64,000 nucleotides of DNA from Mycobacterium vicinigordonae (GTDB taxonomy: Bacteria > Actinomycetota > Actinomycetes > Mycobacteriales > Mycobacteriaceae): the NCBI RefSeq assembly GCF_013466425.1, contig NZ_CP059165.1:620001-684000 (forward strand), written 5' to 3'. The notes under the pieces were generated by a model. That model did not search any database. It had not been told where the DNA came from and was given only the letters and a program-made list of their open reading frames with translations. Shown here piece by piece: positions 19,653 through 29,329 of this stretch (position 1 is its first letter; each line of letters starts with the position of its first letter). The position numbers and the translations under genes are program-made.

Positions 19653-21341
19653 TCAGCGTGGCCGTTTTTTGAGTGCACGCTCGGCGAGCACGCCGATTGC
19701 GCCACCGACAAGCATCAACAGCCATACCCAGTGGGCAGCCAGCACGGCCAGACGATGCCCTGCAGACGCACCCGGCGACACACCGCCGATTCGGTAGAGC
19801 GTCATCTCAGCGTCCCGGTAGACCGGCGTCAGTCCCGATACGGTCCGCCCAGCGGCGCCCATGTCACCGGGCGTGCCCGATTCGACCACTAGCCACCGCA
19901 CCCCCTCCGACGCCAACACAGACGGCTCGGGTCCAGCCAGTAGCGACTGCTGAACCGCTCGGGCGTGAGCGCCTTCGCCGGGCACGGTGATCCCGGAGAT
20001 CACTAGATCGCCGGTGCTCAAGACGTCGGCGCGCACCCAGCGGGGCAGTGGGTCGAGCACCGGGGCCGCACCCGACCAGGAGAAGCGCCGCATGGTGCCG
20101 GTGGGCAGTACCGCCACCGGGCCGGGGTCGCTGTTGATCCGGTCGGCCACCGCCGCCCACCCTGGCGGGTAGTGCACCGGCGCGACCTTGCCCCATACCC
20201 CGAACGCTAGGTCGGGCAGGGCCAGTACCAGCGCCACACAGCACAACGACGATGCGACCGCGGGCCGCAACCACCGGCGCAAAGTGACCACCGCGGCCGC
20301 GCCGGTCAGTGCGTACCCCGGCATCGCCAGCGCCACCCACTTCTGCCCGTCGCGCAGCATCCCGAAAGCCGGTATCGCTTCGACCGATGACCGCAACAGG
20401 TGCAGCCCGGGGCCGGTGGCCAATAGCGTCGGAACCAGCACCGACACCGCGGCGAGCGCCACCAGCGCCACCGCGGCAGGCCGGCGCAGCGCGACGGGTA
20501 GCCCGGCCGCCACCACGCTCAGCAGCACCGCCGCCGAGACCACCGCGAACAGTGTCGAGCGCGACGGTGGTACGGCCGCGCCGTTCCATATTCCGCCGAG
20601 GCTGGCCAGGCTGACCAGGGTGCCCAGACCGGGCTCGGCGCGCGCGGCGAACACGTCGACCCCAACGGCGTTGCCCGCGCTCAGCGACGAACCCAGCACC
20701 GATGCTGTTAGCCACGGCAACGCACCCACCACCGCGCATACCGCCGCCACCGCCGCACACAGCCACCTCGGCCGGCCTGGCCCGGGGACGGCCACACATG
20801 CCAGCGCCACCGCCGCGGCCAGCAGCAGACCGGTTGGTGTCAGCCCGGCCAGCGCGATCCAGAACGCCAGCCCGAGAAACCCCTGCCACCGGCCGTCCGA
20901 CCGCAAGTCAATTACGGCCGCCGCCACCCACGGCAGGCACCCGTAACCGACCAGCAGACTCCAATGACCCTGCAACAAACGCTCGGCGACATACGGATTC
21001 CATACCGCCAGCGTTCCGGCGACGAATTCGCCGGCCACACCCGCGTCGGGCAGCACCGAGCCAGCCAACCGCGCCGCCCCCCAGCCGGCCAGCCAGAGGC
21101 CGAGCACCAACAGTGCTTTTACCAGCACACCACCGTCGATCAACCCAGACGACAACGCCAACGCGAAATCCTGGGGGGTGGCGCGCGGCGCGGCCGTCAG
21201 TCCTAGCGCGGTGTCGGACAGGTACGACCGTGGCGTGGAGACCGCGTCACGCAATAGCAGATAGCCGGGACTCAGCAGTGGCCCGGCCACCAGCAGCGCC
21301 AGCGTCAAGGAATAGGCCGGCCGGGCCAGCTTGGCCCGCAC
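19653..21341 (-). CDS. Polytopic membrane protein (Rv0226c-like), GT-C-like
   Basis: Integral membrane protein of about 562 residues, with roughly ten hydrophobic helices, then a soluble domain of about 150 residues (ADRINSDPGPVAVLPTG through LTPVYRDAEMTLYRIGG) and a last helix near the C terminus. I take GTG 21341 as start: it lies 5 bp after the Rv0227c-like stop, while longer in-frame starts would run through that gene and add about 110 Arg-rich residues with no membrane character. H37Rv Rv0226c is similar in length. The topology resembles GT-C enzymes such as arabinosyl/mannosyl transferases, but no catalytic motif is certain. Confidence 0.85.
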   Translation of the reverse strand: MRAKLARPAYSLTLALLVAGPLLSPGYLLLRDAVSTPRSYLSDTALGLTAAPRATPQDFALALSSGLIDGGVLVKALLVLGLWLAGWGAARLAGSVLPDAGVAGEFVAGTLAVWNPYVAERLLQGHWSLLVGYGCLPWVAAAVIDLRSDGRWQGFLGLAFWIALAGLTPTGLLLAAAVALACVAVPGPGRPRWLCAAVAAVCAVVGALPWLTASVLGSSLSAGNAVGVDVFAARAEPGLGTLVSLASLGGIWNGAAVPPSRSTLFAVVSAAVLLSVVAAGLPVALRRPAAVALVALAAVSVLVPTLLATGPGLHLLRSSVEAIPAFGMLRDGQKWVALAMPGYALTGAAAVVTLRRWLRPAVASSLCCVALVLALPDLAFGVWGKVAPVHYPPGWAAVADRINSDPGPVAVLPTGTMRRFSWSGAAPVLDPLPRWVRADVLSTGDLVISGITVPGEGAHARAVQQSLLAGPEPSVLASEGVRWLVVESGTPGDMGAAGRTVSGLTPVYRDAEMTLYRIGGVSPGASAGHRLAVLAAHWVWLLMLVGGAIGVLAERALKKRPR

Positions 21342-21346
21342 GGCGG

Positions 21347-22633
21347 TCAGGTTCGTTCGGGTGGACCCGCAGGCGGCGGATCGGGAGGCGACTCGGTGGG
21401 CCCCGGGTTGCCCGACTCCACCGTCGGTGAATCCGCCGGCGGCGGCTCGCCGGGCGGTTCGGGTCGTTGCGCCGGTATCTTCTCGGTCTCCGCTTCGGCG
21501 CCCGGTACCGGCGGCTCGAGGCCCGCGCGGCGCAGGAAGTCGGTGTCGTCGCGATCCAGTCCGGGATCGGTCAGCGCGCTTTCGGTGCGCAGGCTGAACG
21601 ACGCCAGTACGCCGCCGCCGATCAGCGCGATCAATCCGGTTGCGGTGAGTGTGATCGGCAGTACCCGCGACCACAGCGCCATCCGGTCGCGCTCATCGCG
21701 GGCCGCGTTGACCTGCGATTCCACCGTGTCCGGAGTGGAGGTCACCTTGTAATCGGCCAGCGTCACCTCGGGTTTGAGCGCGTTGCGGGCGTAGTAGTGG
21801 TGGGCTTGGTCGGTTTGCTTGACGATGGTCCCGGACACCGGGTCCACCCAGAAGGTCCGCTTTGCCGTGTAGTAGCGGGTCATCTCGATCTGCTCGCCGG
21901 GTTCCCCGGGCACGCCCCACATTTGGGCGCTGGTGGTGATCCGACGGTCTTCTTCGCCGGAGTACAGCGACGGGTACGGGATGGGGGCTACCGGGTTGCC
22001 CTCGGAGTTAACGCCGACGCTCTGGGTGAACCGGTACGCGGTCAGCCCGTTGACGTCCTCTTCGCCCTCGTACTCGGCGTCGAACGCCTTCTGCGCGATC
22101 GGGTCGAAATAGGGGTAGGTCTTGCGCTCGGTGTGGATGGGGAAGCGGTAGGACAATCCGTGGTGGGTCAGCGGGATCGATGTGGGCGGGCTCTCGTCGC
22201 CGATGCCGCGCGGCTTCTGCACCGAGCCACCCGGGTGCGAGTCGTCGGAGACCGCCATGGCCGTCTTGCGGTTGAGGGTGACGGTGTCGACGATGGCCAG
22301 CAGCAGGCCGCTGTCTTTCTGCCTGTCGCTGCGGCGCACCGACGAGCCGACCTGCAGAGTGACCACCTGGGCGTTGGACGGCAACTCCACGCTGATCTGC
22401 TGCTGGGATACCAGCGGCACATTCTGGTTGATCACCACGTGGTCCCCGGACAGGGACGCCGCGTCCAACGCGGTCCCGTTGCCTTCACTGATCAGCGTCG
22501 CGTCGATATTGAGCGGGATCTTTTCGATCCTGCTGCTGGTGTAAGCCGACAGCAGCAGCGCGGCGGTCAGCAGCGCTGCCCCGAGTCCGATGGCGCCGCA
22601 TGCGGCGAAGCGCAACATGACTGCTCGGTTCAC
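21347..22633 (-). CDS. DUF3068 membrane protein (Rv0227c-like)
   Basis: 428-residue protein anchored by an N-terminal helix (residues about 8-31) and a second helix near 325-350, so the ~290 residues between are extracytoplasmic; the C-terminal tail is Pro/Glu-rich and cytoplasmic. The extracellular domain has the family pattern with HHGLSYRFPIHTERKTYPYFDP and YYTAKRTFWVDPVSGTIV. GTG start with GGAGG 10 bases upstream. From memory, the M. smegmatis and Corynebacterium homologues are needed for lipomannan maturation and lipoarabinomannan synthesis; I infer the same here. Co-transcribed with the following Rv0226c-like gene (5 bp gap). Confidence 0.88.
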   Translation of the reverse strand: MNRAVMLRFAACGAIGLGAALLTAALLLSAYTSSRIEKIPLNIDATLISEGNGTALDAASLSGDHVVINQNVPLVSQQQISVELPSNAQVVTLQVGSSVRRSDRQKDSGLLLAIVDTVTLNRKTAMAVSDDSHPGGSVQKPRGIGDESPPTSIPLTHHGLSYRFPIHTERKTYPYFDPIAQKAFDAEYEGEEDVNGLTAYRFTQSVGVNSEGNPVAPIPYPSLYSGEEDRRITTSAQMWGVPGEPGEQIEMTRYYTAKRTFWVDPVSGTIVKQTDQAHHYYARNALKPEVTLADYKVTSTPDTVESQVNAARDERDRMALWSRVLPITLTATGLIALIGGGVLASFSLRTESALTDPGLDRDDTDFLRRAGLEPPVPGAEAETEKIPAQRPEPPGEPPPADSPTVESGNPGPTESPPDPPPAGPPERT

Positions 22634-22824
22634 GTTGCTGTGACCTCCTTCTGGTCCCTGAACACATCGGTAACTCGTCGGTGCTGACCGCTTATCGGGC
22701 AGCGAGGCAAACCCGTTCGACCCTAACAGCAGAAACTAAGGCGGCGGTGTGCGAACCGGCACGCCCGCCGGGTAGTTGCGGTGTACCCCCTGGGCGGCCG
22801 GACACGCCCAGGCAAACTGGGACC

Positions 22825-23991
22825 GTGGCTGACGGCGCGCAGGTGGGTGGCACCCGTAGTTTTCTGCCTGCCGTCGAGGGTCTGCGCGCATGTGCGGCCA
22901 TGGGCGTGGTGGTCACCCACGTGGCATTTCAGACCGGCCATTCCAGCGGCGTCGACGGCCGGTTGTTCGGCCGTTTCGACCTGGCTGTGGCGGTGTTCTT
23001 CGCGTTGTCGGGTTTCTTGTTGTGGCGCGGGCATGCCGCGGCCGCGCGTGAGCTGAAGCCGCGGCCGCGCACCGGCCACTATCTGCGGTCGCGGGTGGTG
23101 CGCATTATGCCGGCGTATCTGGTGGCCGTGGTGGTGATCCTGACGTTGCTGCCGGAGTCCGACCACGCCAGCCTGACTGTGTGGTTGGCGAACCTGACGC
23201 TCACCCAGATCTATGTGCCGCTGACCCTGACCGGCGGGTTGACGCAGATGTGGAGCTTGTCGGTCGAGGTGAGCTTCTATCTGGCGCTGCCGATTCTCGC
23301 GTTCGGTGCAAGACGGCTGCCGGTCGCCGCACGGGTACCGGTGATCGCGTTCCTGGGCGCGCTGAGCTGGGTCTGGGGCTGGTTACCGTTGGCGGTGCTA
23401 GGCGGCGGCCCCGAGGCCAACCCGCTGAACTGGCCGCCGGCCTACTTCTCCTGGTTCGCCGCGGGCATGCTGCTTGCCGAGTTGGTGCACAGCCCGCTCG
23501 GCTGGGTACATCGACTGTCGCGGAGACGGGTGCTGACGGCAGCGATTGCGCTGGCCGCCTACCTGGTGGCGGCGTCGCCGCTGGCTGGTCCGGCGGGTCT
23601 GGTGCCCAGCAGTGCCGCGCAGTTTTCGGTGAAGACGGCGATGGGTGCGCTGGTGGCGTTCGCGTTGGTGGCACCGCTGGTGCTGGATCGCCCGAACACG
23701 CGTCACCGGCTGCTGGGCAGCGCGCTGATGGTGACGTTGGGGCGCTGGTCCTACGGTCTGTTCATCTGGCATCTGGCCGCGTTGGAGATGGCGTTCCCGG
23801 TGCTCGGTGTGTTTGCGTTCAACGGGCACATGCCGGCGGTGTTGGTATCGACGCTGGTCTTCGGGTTCGCGCTGGCCGCGGTGAGTTACGCACTGGTCGA
23901 GTCGCCGTGCCGGGAAGCGTTGCGGCGCTGGGAGAAACGTGAGCACAAAGCTGAACCGGCAGACCAGGAAGCGGACGCCATCGCACCTTGA
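22825..23991 (+). CDS. Acyltransferase 3 family membrane protein (Rv0228-like)
   Basis: O-acyltransferase with about ten membrane helices, 388 residues from GTG 22825. An in-frame start at 22681 would add 48 low-complexity residues, so I prefer 22825. Family marks are the N-terminal LPAVEGLRACAAMGVVVTHV (Arg and catalytic-type His), RSRVVRIMPAY, and SLSVEVSFYLALPI. These enzymes move acyl groups such as acetyl or succinyl onto glycans or lipids across the membrane. The location next to the GT4 and DUF3068 genes suggests acylation of an envelope glycan. The acyl donor is unknown. Confidence 0.88.
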   Translation: MADGAQVGGTRSFLPAVEGLRACAAMGVVVTHVAFQTGHSSGVDGRLFGRFDLAVAVFFALSGFLLWRGHAAAARELKPRPRTGHYLRSRVVRIMPAYLVAVVVILTLLPESDHASLTVWLANLTLTQIYVPLTLTGGLTQMWSLSVEVSFYLALPILAFGARRLPVAARVPVIAFLGALSWVWGWLPLAVLGGGPEANPLNWPPAYFSWFAAGMLLAELVHSPLGWVHRLSRRRVLTAAIALAAYLVAASPLAGPAGLVPSSAAQFSVKTAMGALVAFALVAPLVLDRPNTRHRLLGSALMVTLGRWSYGLFIWHLAALEMAFPVLGVFAFNGHMPAVLVSTLVFGFALAAVSYALVESPCREALRRWEKREHKAEPADQEADAIAP

Positions 23992-24010
23992 AACCGGCGC
24001 GGCGAAGCTG

Positions 24011-25810
24011 TCAGGTCGTGACGACGCCGCGGGTGTCGACGTCGCGCCAGATCGCGATCTCACCGACCCGCTCGGCCGGCCGGCCGAACAGGTCGCCGAA
24101 GAATGCGAGCATGGCTTGCCATTCCTGCATCGGCCCGACGATGACGTGCCGCACCCCGGCGTCACGCAGGTCTGCGGCTACCTGGTCACGTTCGTCGCCG
24201 CGGGCCAGCATCGGGGTGCCTCTCTGGATTGCCAGCATGATCGCGTACAGCTCCGTCGGTGGCGGCCCGGCCCTGGTCCCGCCGTCGGGCTGGGGCAGGT
24301 ATGCGTAGGCCTCGGGCATCCGCAGCCCGTAGTCGGTCTCGGCTGCCCACAGCATCGGCGCGGCCCGGCCGTCGTAGTCGATGAAATACGGTGCTATGAG
24401 GACGGTTTCGTCACGACCGATGTGGTGGTTGGCCCAGGTCCGGAAGTAGACGGGGGTATAGAACGGCGTTCGCTGCAGCGGAGCGGGCAGGATCAGCACC
24501 AGCGCCGCGCCTACGGCGATCAACCACCGCGCGGCCCGTCGCCGGTCCAGGCGTGCGGCCCGCGCGATGGCACACGCAATGATCACGGCGACAGCCAGCC
24601 AGACGAAGAGGGTGAATCGGCCTGGTAGCACATGCTTGAGCAGCGGGAGCTTCCCGAGGGGCCACCACGGCAGGGGTATCGGTAGCGCGTCCTTGCCGAG
24701 GTGTAGCCACGGCCCGAGCGAGAACACCAGCAGCAGCGTGGCGGTGACGCTGGCGACGCGGATGCGTAGGTCGCCCCACTGGCGAACCGCCACGACCACG
24801 AGCAGGACCAGCAACGGCACGGAAAGGTAGCCGGTGGCCTCGTGATACATCCCGCTGAAGTGCTGCGATACCCCGGTGGCTGCACGCGGGGCGATCAGTT
24901 GGTAGGGCGTCGGGAGGACGAGGTTCAGTAGGTCGGTCGAGAAGGTCTTGGGATCCTGCACCGAATCGTTGATCCGCTGCTTGCCGAAGAACTGAGTGGC
25001 CAGCGGCCAGGCCGCCAGCAGCAGGAACGTCGCTGTGGCGACTGTGAGCGCGGGAGCCAGTCTGGCCAATGCCCGACGGCAGCGGTCAATGACCTGCCGG
25101 TCACGACGCGCGAAAGCCAGCACGCATACCAGGACTGCCGCCGCGACCACGCTGGTGGCGAGGATCTCCGCAGCGATCAGCAGCTGCGTGGCGGCGAGCA
25201 GTCCGAGCGCGAGGCCCGCCTGCCAGGCTGGGCGGCGGCGGGTGAGCAGAAGTTCGTCGATGACGATCAGGAACAGCGGCGGCACCCACGCCGTGGCGAG
25301 GTCGAGGTGTAGGGCCGCGTGGGAGGCAACGTAGGGCGAGAACGCATAGATCCCGCCGCCGACAACAGGGCCGAGGCCGCCGCCGGTCCAGCGCCGGATC
25401 GCCAGCCATGCGGTGAATCCGCTGAGGGCGATGCCGAGCACCATGAGCACGTTGAATCCAAAGATGGGGCCGCCGAGCTTGGCGGGCAGCCAGCCGAGTA
25501 GCCCGAGCAGCGTCATCGGGGTATTCCACATCAGGTTCACCCCGGCGGGGGCCCCGATCTGCGTGGTGAAGAACGGGTTGAGGCCGTGGGTGAGTGCGTG
25601 CGGGGCCCAGCCCAGGTACCAGATGGTCTGTTCCTGGTCGCAGCAGCCGCCGGCCCAGCCGGATGTCGGATCGTGCCAGGCACCGATGGTCAGTGCGATG
25701 GCGCCCAGCAGGTAGCCGAGGAACACCCCGGGCCCACGGGTCCACCGGCGCAGGCGAGCCAACGCCGGGTGGTGCTCCGGGTGCGTGATCTCAGCCGTCG
25801 GTGTTGGCAC
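24011..25810 (-). CDS. Polytopic membrane protein, probable GT-C glycosyltransferase
   Basis: 599-residue integral membrane protein with about 11-12 helices and an extracytoplasmic C-terminal domain (about residues 450-599). The first loop has an acidic motif typical of GT-C folds (CCDQEQTIWYLGWAPHAL), followed by TQIGAPAGVNLMWNTPM. GTG start at 25810 with GAGGGA just upstream. I infer a polyprenyl-phosphate-sugar-dependent glycosyltransferase of the envelope. It lies between Rv0228-like and php-like genes, where H37Rv has a PIN-domain gene instead, so this is an accessory position. No specific product can be named. Confidence 0.8.
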   Translation of the reverse strand: MPTPTAEITHPEHHPALARLRRWTRGPGVFLGYLLGAIALTIGAWHDPTSGWAGGCCDQEQTIWYLGWAPHALTHGLNPFFTTQIGAPAGVNLMWNTPMTLLGLLGWLPAKLGGPIFGFNVLMVLGIALSGFTAWLAIRRWTGGGLGPVVGGGIYAFSPYVASHAALHLDLATAWVPPLFLIVIDELLLTRRRPAWQAGLALGLLAATQLLIAAEILATSVVAAAVLVCVLAFARRDRQVIDRCRRALARLAPALTVATATFLLLAAWPLATQFFGKQRINDSVQDPKTFSTDLLNLVLPTPYQLIAPRAATGVSQHFSGMYHEATGYLSVPLLVLLVVVAVRQWGDLRIRVASVTATLLLVFSLGPWLHLGKDALPIPLPWWPLGKLPLLKHVLPGRFTLFVWLAVAVIIACAIARAARLDRRRAARWLIAVGAALVLILPAPLQRTPFYTPVYFRTWANHHIGRDETVLIAPYFIDYDGRAAPMLWAAETDYGLRMPEAYAYLPQPDGGTRAGPPPTELYAIMLAIQRGTPMLARGDERDQVAADLRDAGVRHVIVGPMQEWQAMLAFFGDLFGRPAERVGEIAIWRDVDTRGVVTT

Positions 25811-25950
25811 TCGTCCCTCTTGATCGGTGTGATGAGAAGCCTCTCACCCGCCCAGTGAAAAGAGTTTGAGAAGACGAGCATTGTTCGAGCACAAGGGTTT
25901 TAGGAACTCGTGGAAGGTACGCACGCCTCGCCGAAGCTGCGGCCGTCCTG

Positions 25951-26694
25951 CTAGACGTCGGAAACGTTGATCACCAGCGCGGTGATGTTGTCCGGACCCC
26001 CGCCTTCGCGAGCGGCGGCGATCAGCGCAGCGCAGGCATAACCGGGAGCCGGGTTGTCCTCGAGGATCTGCGACAGCTCCGGTTCCCTGACGACGCCGTG
26101 CAACCCGTCGCTGCACAGCAGGATCCTGTCCCCGGCGCTCAGTTCCACGGCGCTGGCGTCGGCACGCGCGGGTGGCTTCATCCCCATGTACTTGGTCACC
26201 ACGTTGCGGGCCTTGTGCCGGCCGGTGTCTGCGGCGTCCACCTGATTGGCGTCGACCAGCGCCTGGACTAGTGTGTGGTCGCGGGTCAGCCGGGTCAATT
26301 GACCCGCGCGCCGCAGATAGGCGCGGCTGTCGCCCAGGTGGGCCACCAGTGCGCGGGTGCCCGCGATCACCACCGATACCAGGGTGCTGTTCGCCCCCGC
26401 GTAACGGCTGTCGGTTTGCGCTATGCCGTGCAGGTCGTCGGACAGTTCGGAGACCGCGCGCCCCAGTCGTTCGGCCGCATCCGGCTCGTCGCGGTGGTCA
26501 AGGGGCAGGTGGTGGGCGACGTAGCCGGGCAGTTTGTCGACCATCGTCTGCGCGGCGAGGGCGCCGTCGCGGCTGCCGCCCACGCCGTCGGCCACCATGA
26601 ACAGGAACTGGTCGGCGTCGGCGCCCCAGCGGTCCTGGTTGTCGGATCTTTCGCAACCGACGTCGCTGAGTGCCGAGTATTCGAGGGCGTACAT
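25951..26694 (-). CDS. PP2C-type Ser/Thr protein phosphatase, soluble
   Basis: Mn/Mg-dependent protein phosphatase of 247 residues. PP2C motifs are in order: SDVGCERSDNQDRWG near the N terminus, FMVADGVGG, LVAHLGDSRAYL, ILLCSDGLHGVV and GGPDNITALVI, giving all metal-binding aspartates. Unlike PstP it has no transmembrane helix, so it is a soluble domain-only enzyme. I chose ATG 26694, five bases past the stop of the ligase gene, over an in-frame start at 26730 that overlaps that gene. It is the third gene of the php-ligase-phosphatase operon. Its target is unknown. Confidence 0.9.
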   Translation of the reverse strand: MYALEYSALSDVGCERSDNQDRWGADADQFLFMVADGVGGSRDGALAAQTMVDKLPGYVAHHLPLDHRDEPDAAERLGRAVSELSDDLHGIAQTDSRYAGANSTLVSVVIAGTRALVAHLGDSRAYLRRAGQLTRLTRDHTLVQALVDANQVDAADTGRHKARNVVTKYMGMKPPARADASAVELSAGDRILLCSDGLHGVVREPELSQILEDNPAPGYACAALIAAAREGGGPDNITALVINVSDV

Positions 26695-26698
26695 GCGT

Positions 26699-28156
26699 CT
26701 AAGTTTGCAGCCGCGAGAGCAACTCGTCACGCACCAACGTGCGACGCGCCTTACCCGCGTCGTCGCGCAGCGGTGTGTCGACGAACTCGACGGTGCGCGG
26801 AACCTTGTAGGCGGCCAGTCGTGCGGCCACGAAGTCCCGCACTGCCGCGGCGTCCAGCGCGGACCCGGCCGCGGTGTGCACTAACGCATACGGCACCTGT
26901 CCCAGGTCGTCGTCGGGAACACCGACGACCAAGCAGGACAACACTTCTGGATGTTCGGACAGCGCGTTTTCGACTTCGGCCGGGTACACGTTGCGGCCCC
27001 CGACGGTGAACATATCGACGCGGCGGTCCGATAGGTACAGAAACCCGTCGGCGTCGAAACAGCCCAGATCGCCCAGCGAATCCCAGCCGTCGCGGGATTT
27101 CGCCGACGTGCCGATGTAACGGTATGTGGGCGCGCTGCCGGGGCTGGGCCGCATGTAGATCTCGCCGACCACACCGGGCGGGCATTGCTGGCCGTCGTCA
27201 TCGAGCACCCTCATCTGCCCGCTGACCACCTGGCCGACGGACCCCCGGTGGGTCAGCCACTGCTCCCCGGAGATGAAGGTCAGCGCCTGCAGTTCGGTGC
27301 CGCCATAGAGTTCCCAAACCTTCTCGGGCCCCAACAGGTCGATCCAGGCCTGTTTGACGGCGGGCGGGCAGGGCGCGCCCAGGTGCCAGAACCGCCGGAT
27401 TGACGATAGGTCGTAGGCGTCCGGGGCGGCGCGGTACACGGGCAGTACGCGCTGCATGATGGTGGGCACGGTGGTTAGCAGGGTAACCCGGTAATCGGTG
27501 ATGGCCCGCAGGAATTGGTGGGGGTCGAAGCGCGGCAGCAGCACCAGGTGCTGGCGCATCAGCAGGGCGATCGTCGCGGTGGTGAAGCCGGTGTTGTGAC
27601 TCAGCGGCACCGGCACCAGCGTCGTGTCACCTTCTTGAGCGCCCAGCGGATGCCCGATTGCCGGCGGGACTCGGCTATCGCCGCCGGCTTCGATGAGCTT
27701 GGGGCGGCCGGTGCTGCCGCCGGAGGCCAGCGACTTCCATACCGGCGACACCACTTCGGGCAACCCAGCATCTGATAGGCTCAGATCCGGCGTGAAACCC
27801 GTTGGTACGCTGTGTATTTGACCGGAGGGATCCTCCCGGCCGACGAGCAGCGCGCGCGGTTTGAGCGCGAGCAGCCCGGTCAATTCCGCGTCCGGCAGCC
27901 GCGGCGAGAGCGGCTGCGGCACAGCGCCCAGCTTCCAGCACGCCAACGTGGCCTGCACCCACTCGATGGAGTTGGGCAACACAATGCTCACGTAGTCGCC
28001 CAGACCGACGCCGAATTCGGCGTATGCGCGGGCCAGCCGGTTGGTCGAGGAGTCGAGTTCGCCGCGGGTGATGGTGGTCCCGTCGCAACTGACGGCCGGT
28101 TCGTCGGGAGCCTGCGCGGCCAGCTGCGAGATCTGGGTGCCGATCGGGGCGGTCAC
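26699..28156 (-). CDS. Acyl-CoA/carboxylate-CoA ligase (ANL superfamily)
   Basis: 485-residue acid-CoA ligase. The P-loop is SLASGGSTGRPKLIEAG (near residue 143), A5 is ELYGGTE, A7/A8 DLGCFDADGFLYLSDRRVDMFTVGGRNVYPAEVEN, and the adenylation lysine is in RDDAGKARRTLV at the C terminus. Its start codon overlaps the php stop (28153-28156, ATGA), and the PP2C gene starts five bases after its own stop, so the three are one translational unit. Similar ligases are often annotated as bile-acid or steroid-acid CoA ligases. An acid released by the neighbouring lactonase-type enzyme is a reasonable substrate guess. Confidence 0.88.
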   Translation of the reverse strand: MTAPIGTQISQLAAQAPDEPAVSCDGTTITRGELDSSTNRLARAYAEFGVGLGDYVSIVLPNSIEWVQATLACWKLGAVPQPLSPRLPDAELTGLLALKPRALLVGREDPSGQIHSVPTGFTPDLSLSDAGLPEVVSPVWKSLASGGSTGRPKLIEAGGDSRVPPAIGHPLGAQEGDTTLVPVPLSHNTGFTTATIALLMRQHLVLLPRFDPHQFLRAITDYRVTLLTTVPTIMQRVLPVYRAAPDAYDLSSIRRFWHLGAPCPPAVKQAWIDLLGPEKVWELYGGTELQALTFISGEQWLTHRGSVGQVVSGQMRVLDDDGQQCPPGVVGEIYMRPSPGSAPTYRYIGTSAKSRDGWDSLGDLGCFDADGFLYLSDRRVDMFTVGGRNVYPAEVENALSEHPEVLSCLVVGVPDDDLGQVPYALVHTAAGSALDAAAVRDFVAARLAAYKVPRTVEFVDTPLRDDAGKARRTLVRDELLSRLQT

Positions 28157-29133
28157 TGATAGGCACCCTGCCGGTCGAAGATCCGGCGGGGATTCTCTAC
28201 GAGCATGGTGTGGATCTGCTCGTCGGTGACGCCGCGTTGCTTGAGCGCGGGCAGCACGTCGTTATGGATGTGCAGGTAATGCCAGTTGGGCGCCATCTGC
28301 GGCACCAGTGCTTCGGGCAGTGCATCGAAGTAGCAGTTGGCGTCATGGCTGAGCACCATCTTGTCGGCGTGACCGCGTTCGCACATCTTCGCGACAATGT
28401 CGACTCGTTCCTCGAACGGCAGGATCACGTCGATGCCGAACCGGTCCATGCCCAGGTAGGAGCCGGCGGAAACGAGTTCCTCCAGGTAGCCGACGTCGGT
28501 GCTGTCGCCGGAGTGCCCGATGATCACCCGGGTCAGGTCCACGCCCTCCTCTTCGAAGATGCGTTGCTGTTCGAGTCCGCGGCGCAGTCCGGCGTGGGTG
28601 TGGGTTGAGATGGGCACGCCGGTGCGCTTGTGCGCCTGGGCGACTGCGCGCAGCACCCGCTCGACGCCGGGGGTGATGCCGGGTTCGTCGGTGGCGCACT
28701 TGAGGATTCCGGCTTTGATACCGGTGTCGGCGATGCCTTGCTCGATGTCGCGGACGAACATGTCGGTCATGATCTCCGGGCCGTCCAGCATGCCCCCGGG
28801 ACCCTCGTAGTGGAAGCGGAACGGCACGTCGTTGTAGGTGTACAAACCCGTCGCCACAACGATATTCAGCTCGGTTTCGGCGGCCACCCGGGCGATGCGG
28901 GGGATGTAGCGGCCCAGCCCGATCACGGTCAGGTCGACGATGGTGTCCACGCCGCGGGATTTGAGTTCGTTGAGGCGGGTGACGGCATCGGCCACCCGTT
29001 GGTCCTCGTCGCCCCAGGCTTCGGGGTAGTTCAGCGCGATCTCGGTGGTCATGATGAACACGTGCTCGTGCATGAGCGTTACGCCGAGGTCAGCGGTATC
29101 GATGGGGCCGCGGGCGGTGTTGAGTTCTGACAC
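28153..29133 (-). CDS. php: Phosphotriesterase-like lactonase Php
   Basis: Metal-dependent amidohydrolase of 326 residues, the same length as Rv0230c. GTG 29133 is the start that gives the known N terminus (SELNTARGPIDTADLG); the frame stays open upstream without homology. Metal ligands are all present: H22 and H24 in MHEHV, carboxylated-lysine position K145 in AGILKC, H178 in STHTHAG, H207 in IGHSGDS and D264 in SHDANCY. PLL enzymes hydrolyse lactones with weak organophosphate activity. First gene of a coupled operon with a CoA ligase and a PP2C phosphatase; divergent from fadE4 across 196 bp. Confidence 0.93.
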   Translation of the reverse strand: MSELNTARGPIDTADLGVTLMHEHVFIMTTEIALNYPEAWGDEDQRVADAVTRLNELKSRGVDTIVDLTVIGLGRYIPRIARVAAETELNIVVATGLYTYNDVPFRFHYEGPGGMLDGPEIMTDMFVRDIEQGIADTGIKAGILKCATDEPGITPGVERVLRAVAQAHKRTGVPISTHTHAGLRRGLEQQRIFEEEGVDLTRVIIGHSGDSTDVGYLEELVSAGSYLGMDRFGIDVILPFEERVDIVAKMCERGHADKMVLSHDANCYFDALPEALVPQMAPNWHYLHIHNDVLPALKQRGVTDEQIHTMLVENPRRIFDRQGAYQ

Positions 29134-29329
29134 GCAACTGATGCTAGGTCGATCCGGCAGCAACCAACAGGGCCGGTTCTGGCCGGGTTCCGGGCGCGTT
29201 TCGGGGCCGGTTTTAGAGGCCGGTTCTGTTCGCCCGGACCCCAACCGGCACGAGCTTCCTGCATCGGGCGCCGGTGGCGTACCGTCAACGCTCGTCCTCT
29301 CGTCAAGTCGCCCCTTAGGAGCCACCGAG

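Noticed and set aside
25811..25950. Possible gene remnant between the PP2C gene and the membrane protein gene
   Set aside because: The frames here are short continuations of shadows; no protein-like pattern was found.
29171..29228. Repeated GGCCGGTTCTG in the php/fadE4 divergent region as operators
   Set aside because: The two exact copies are direct repeats in GC-rich DNA with no dyad; too weak to call a site.
29045..29329. N-terminal extension of fadE4
   Set aside because: It is antisense to php, and ATG 29330 has AGGAG and gives exactly the known 568-residue protein.
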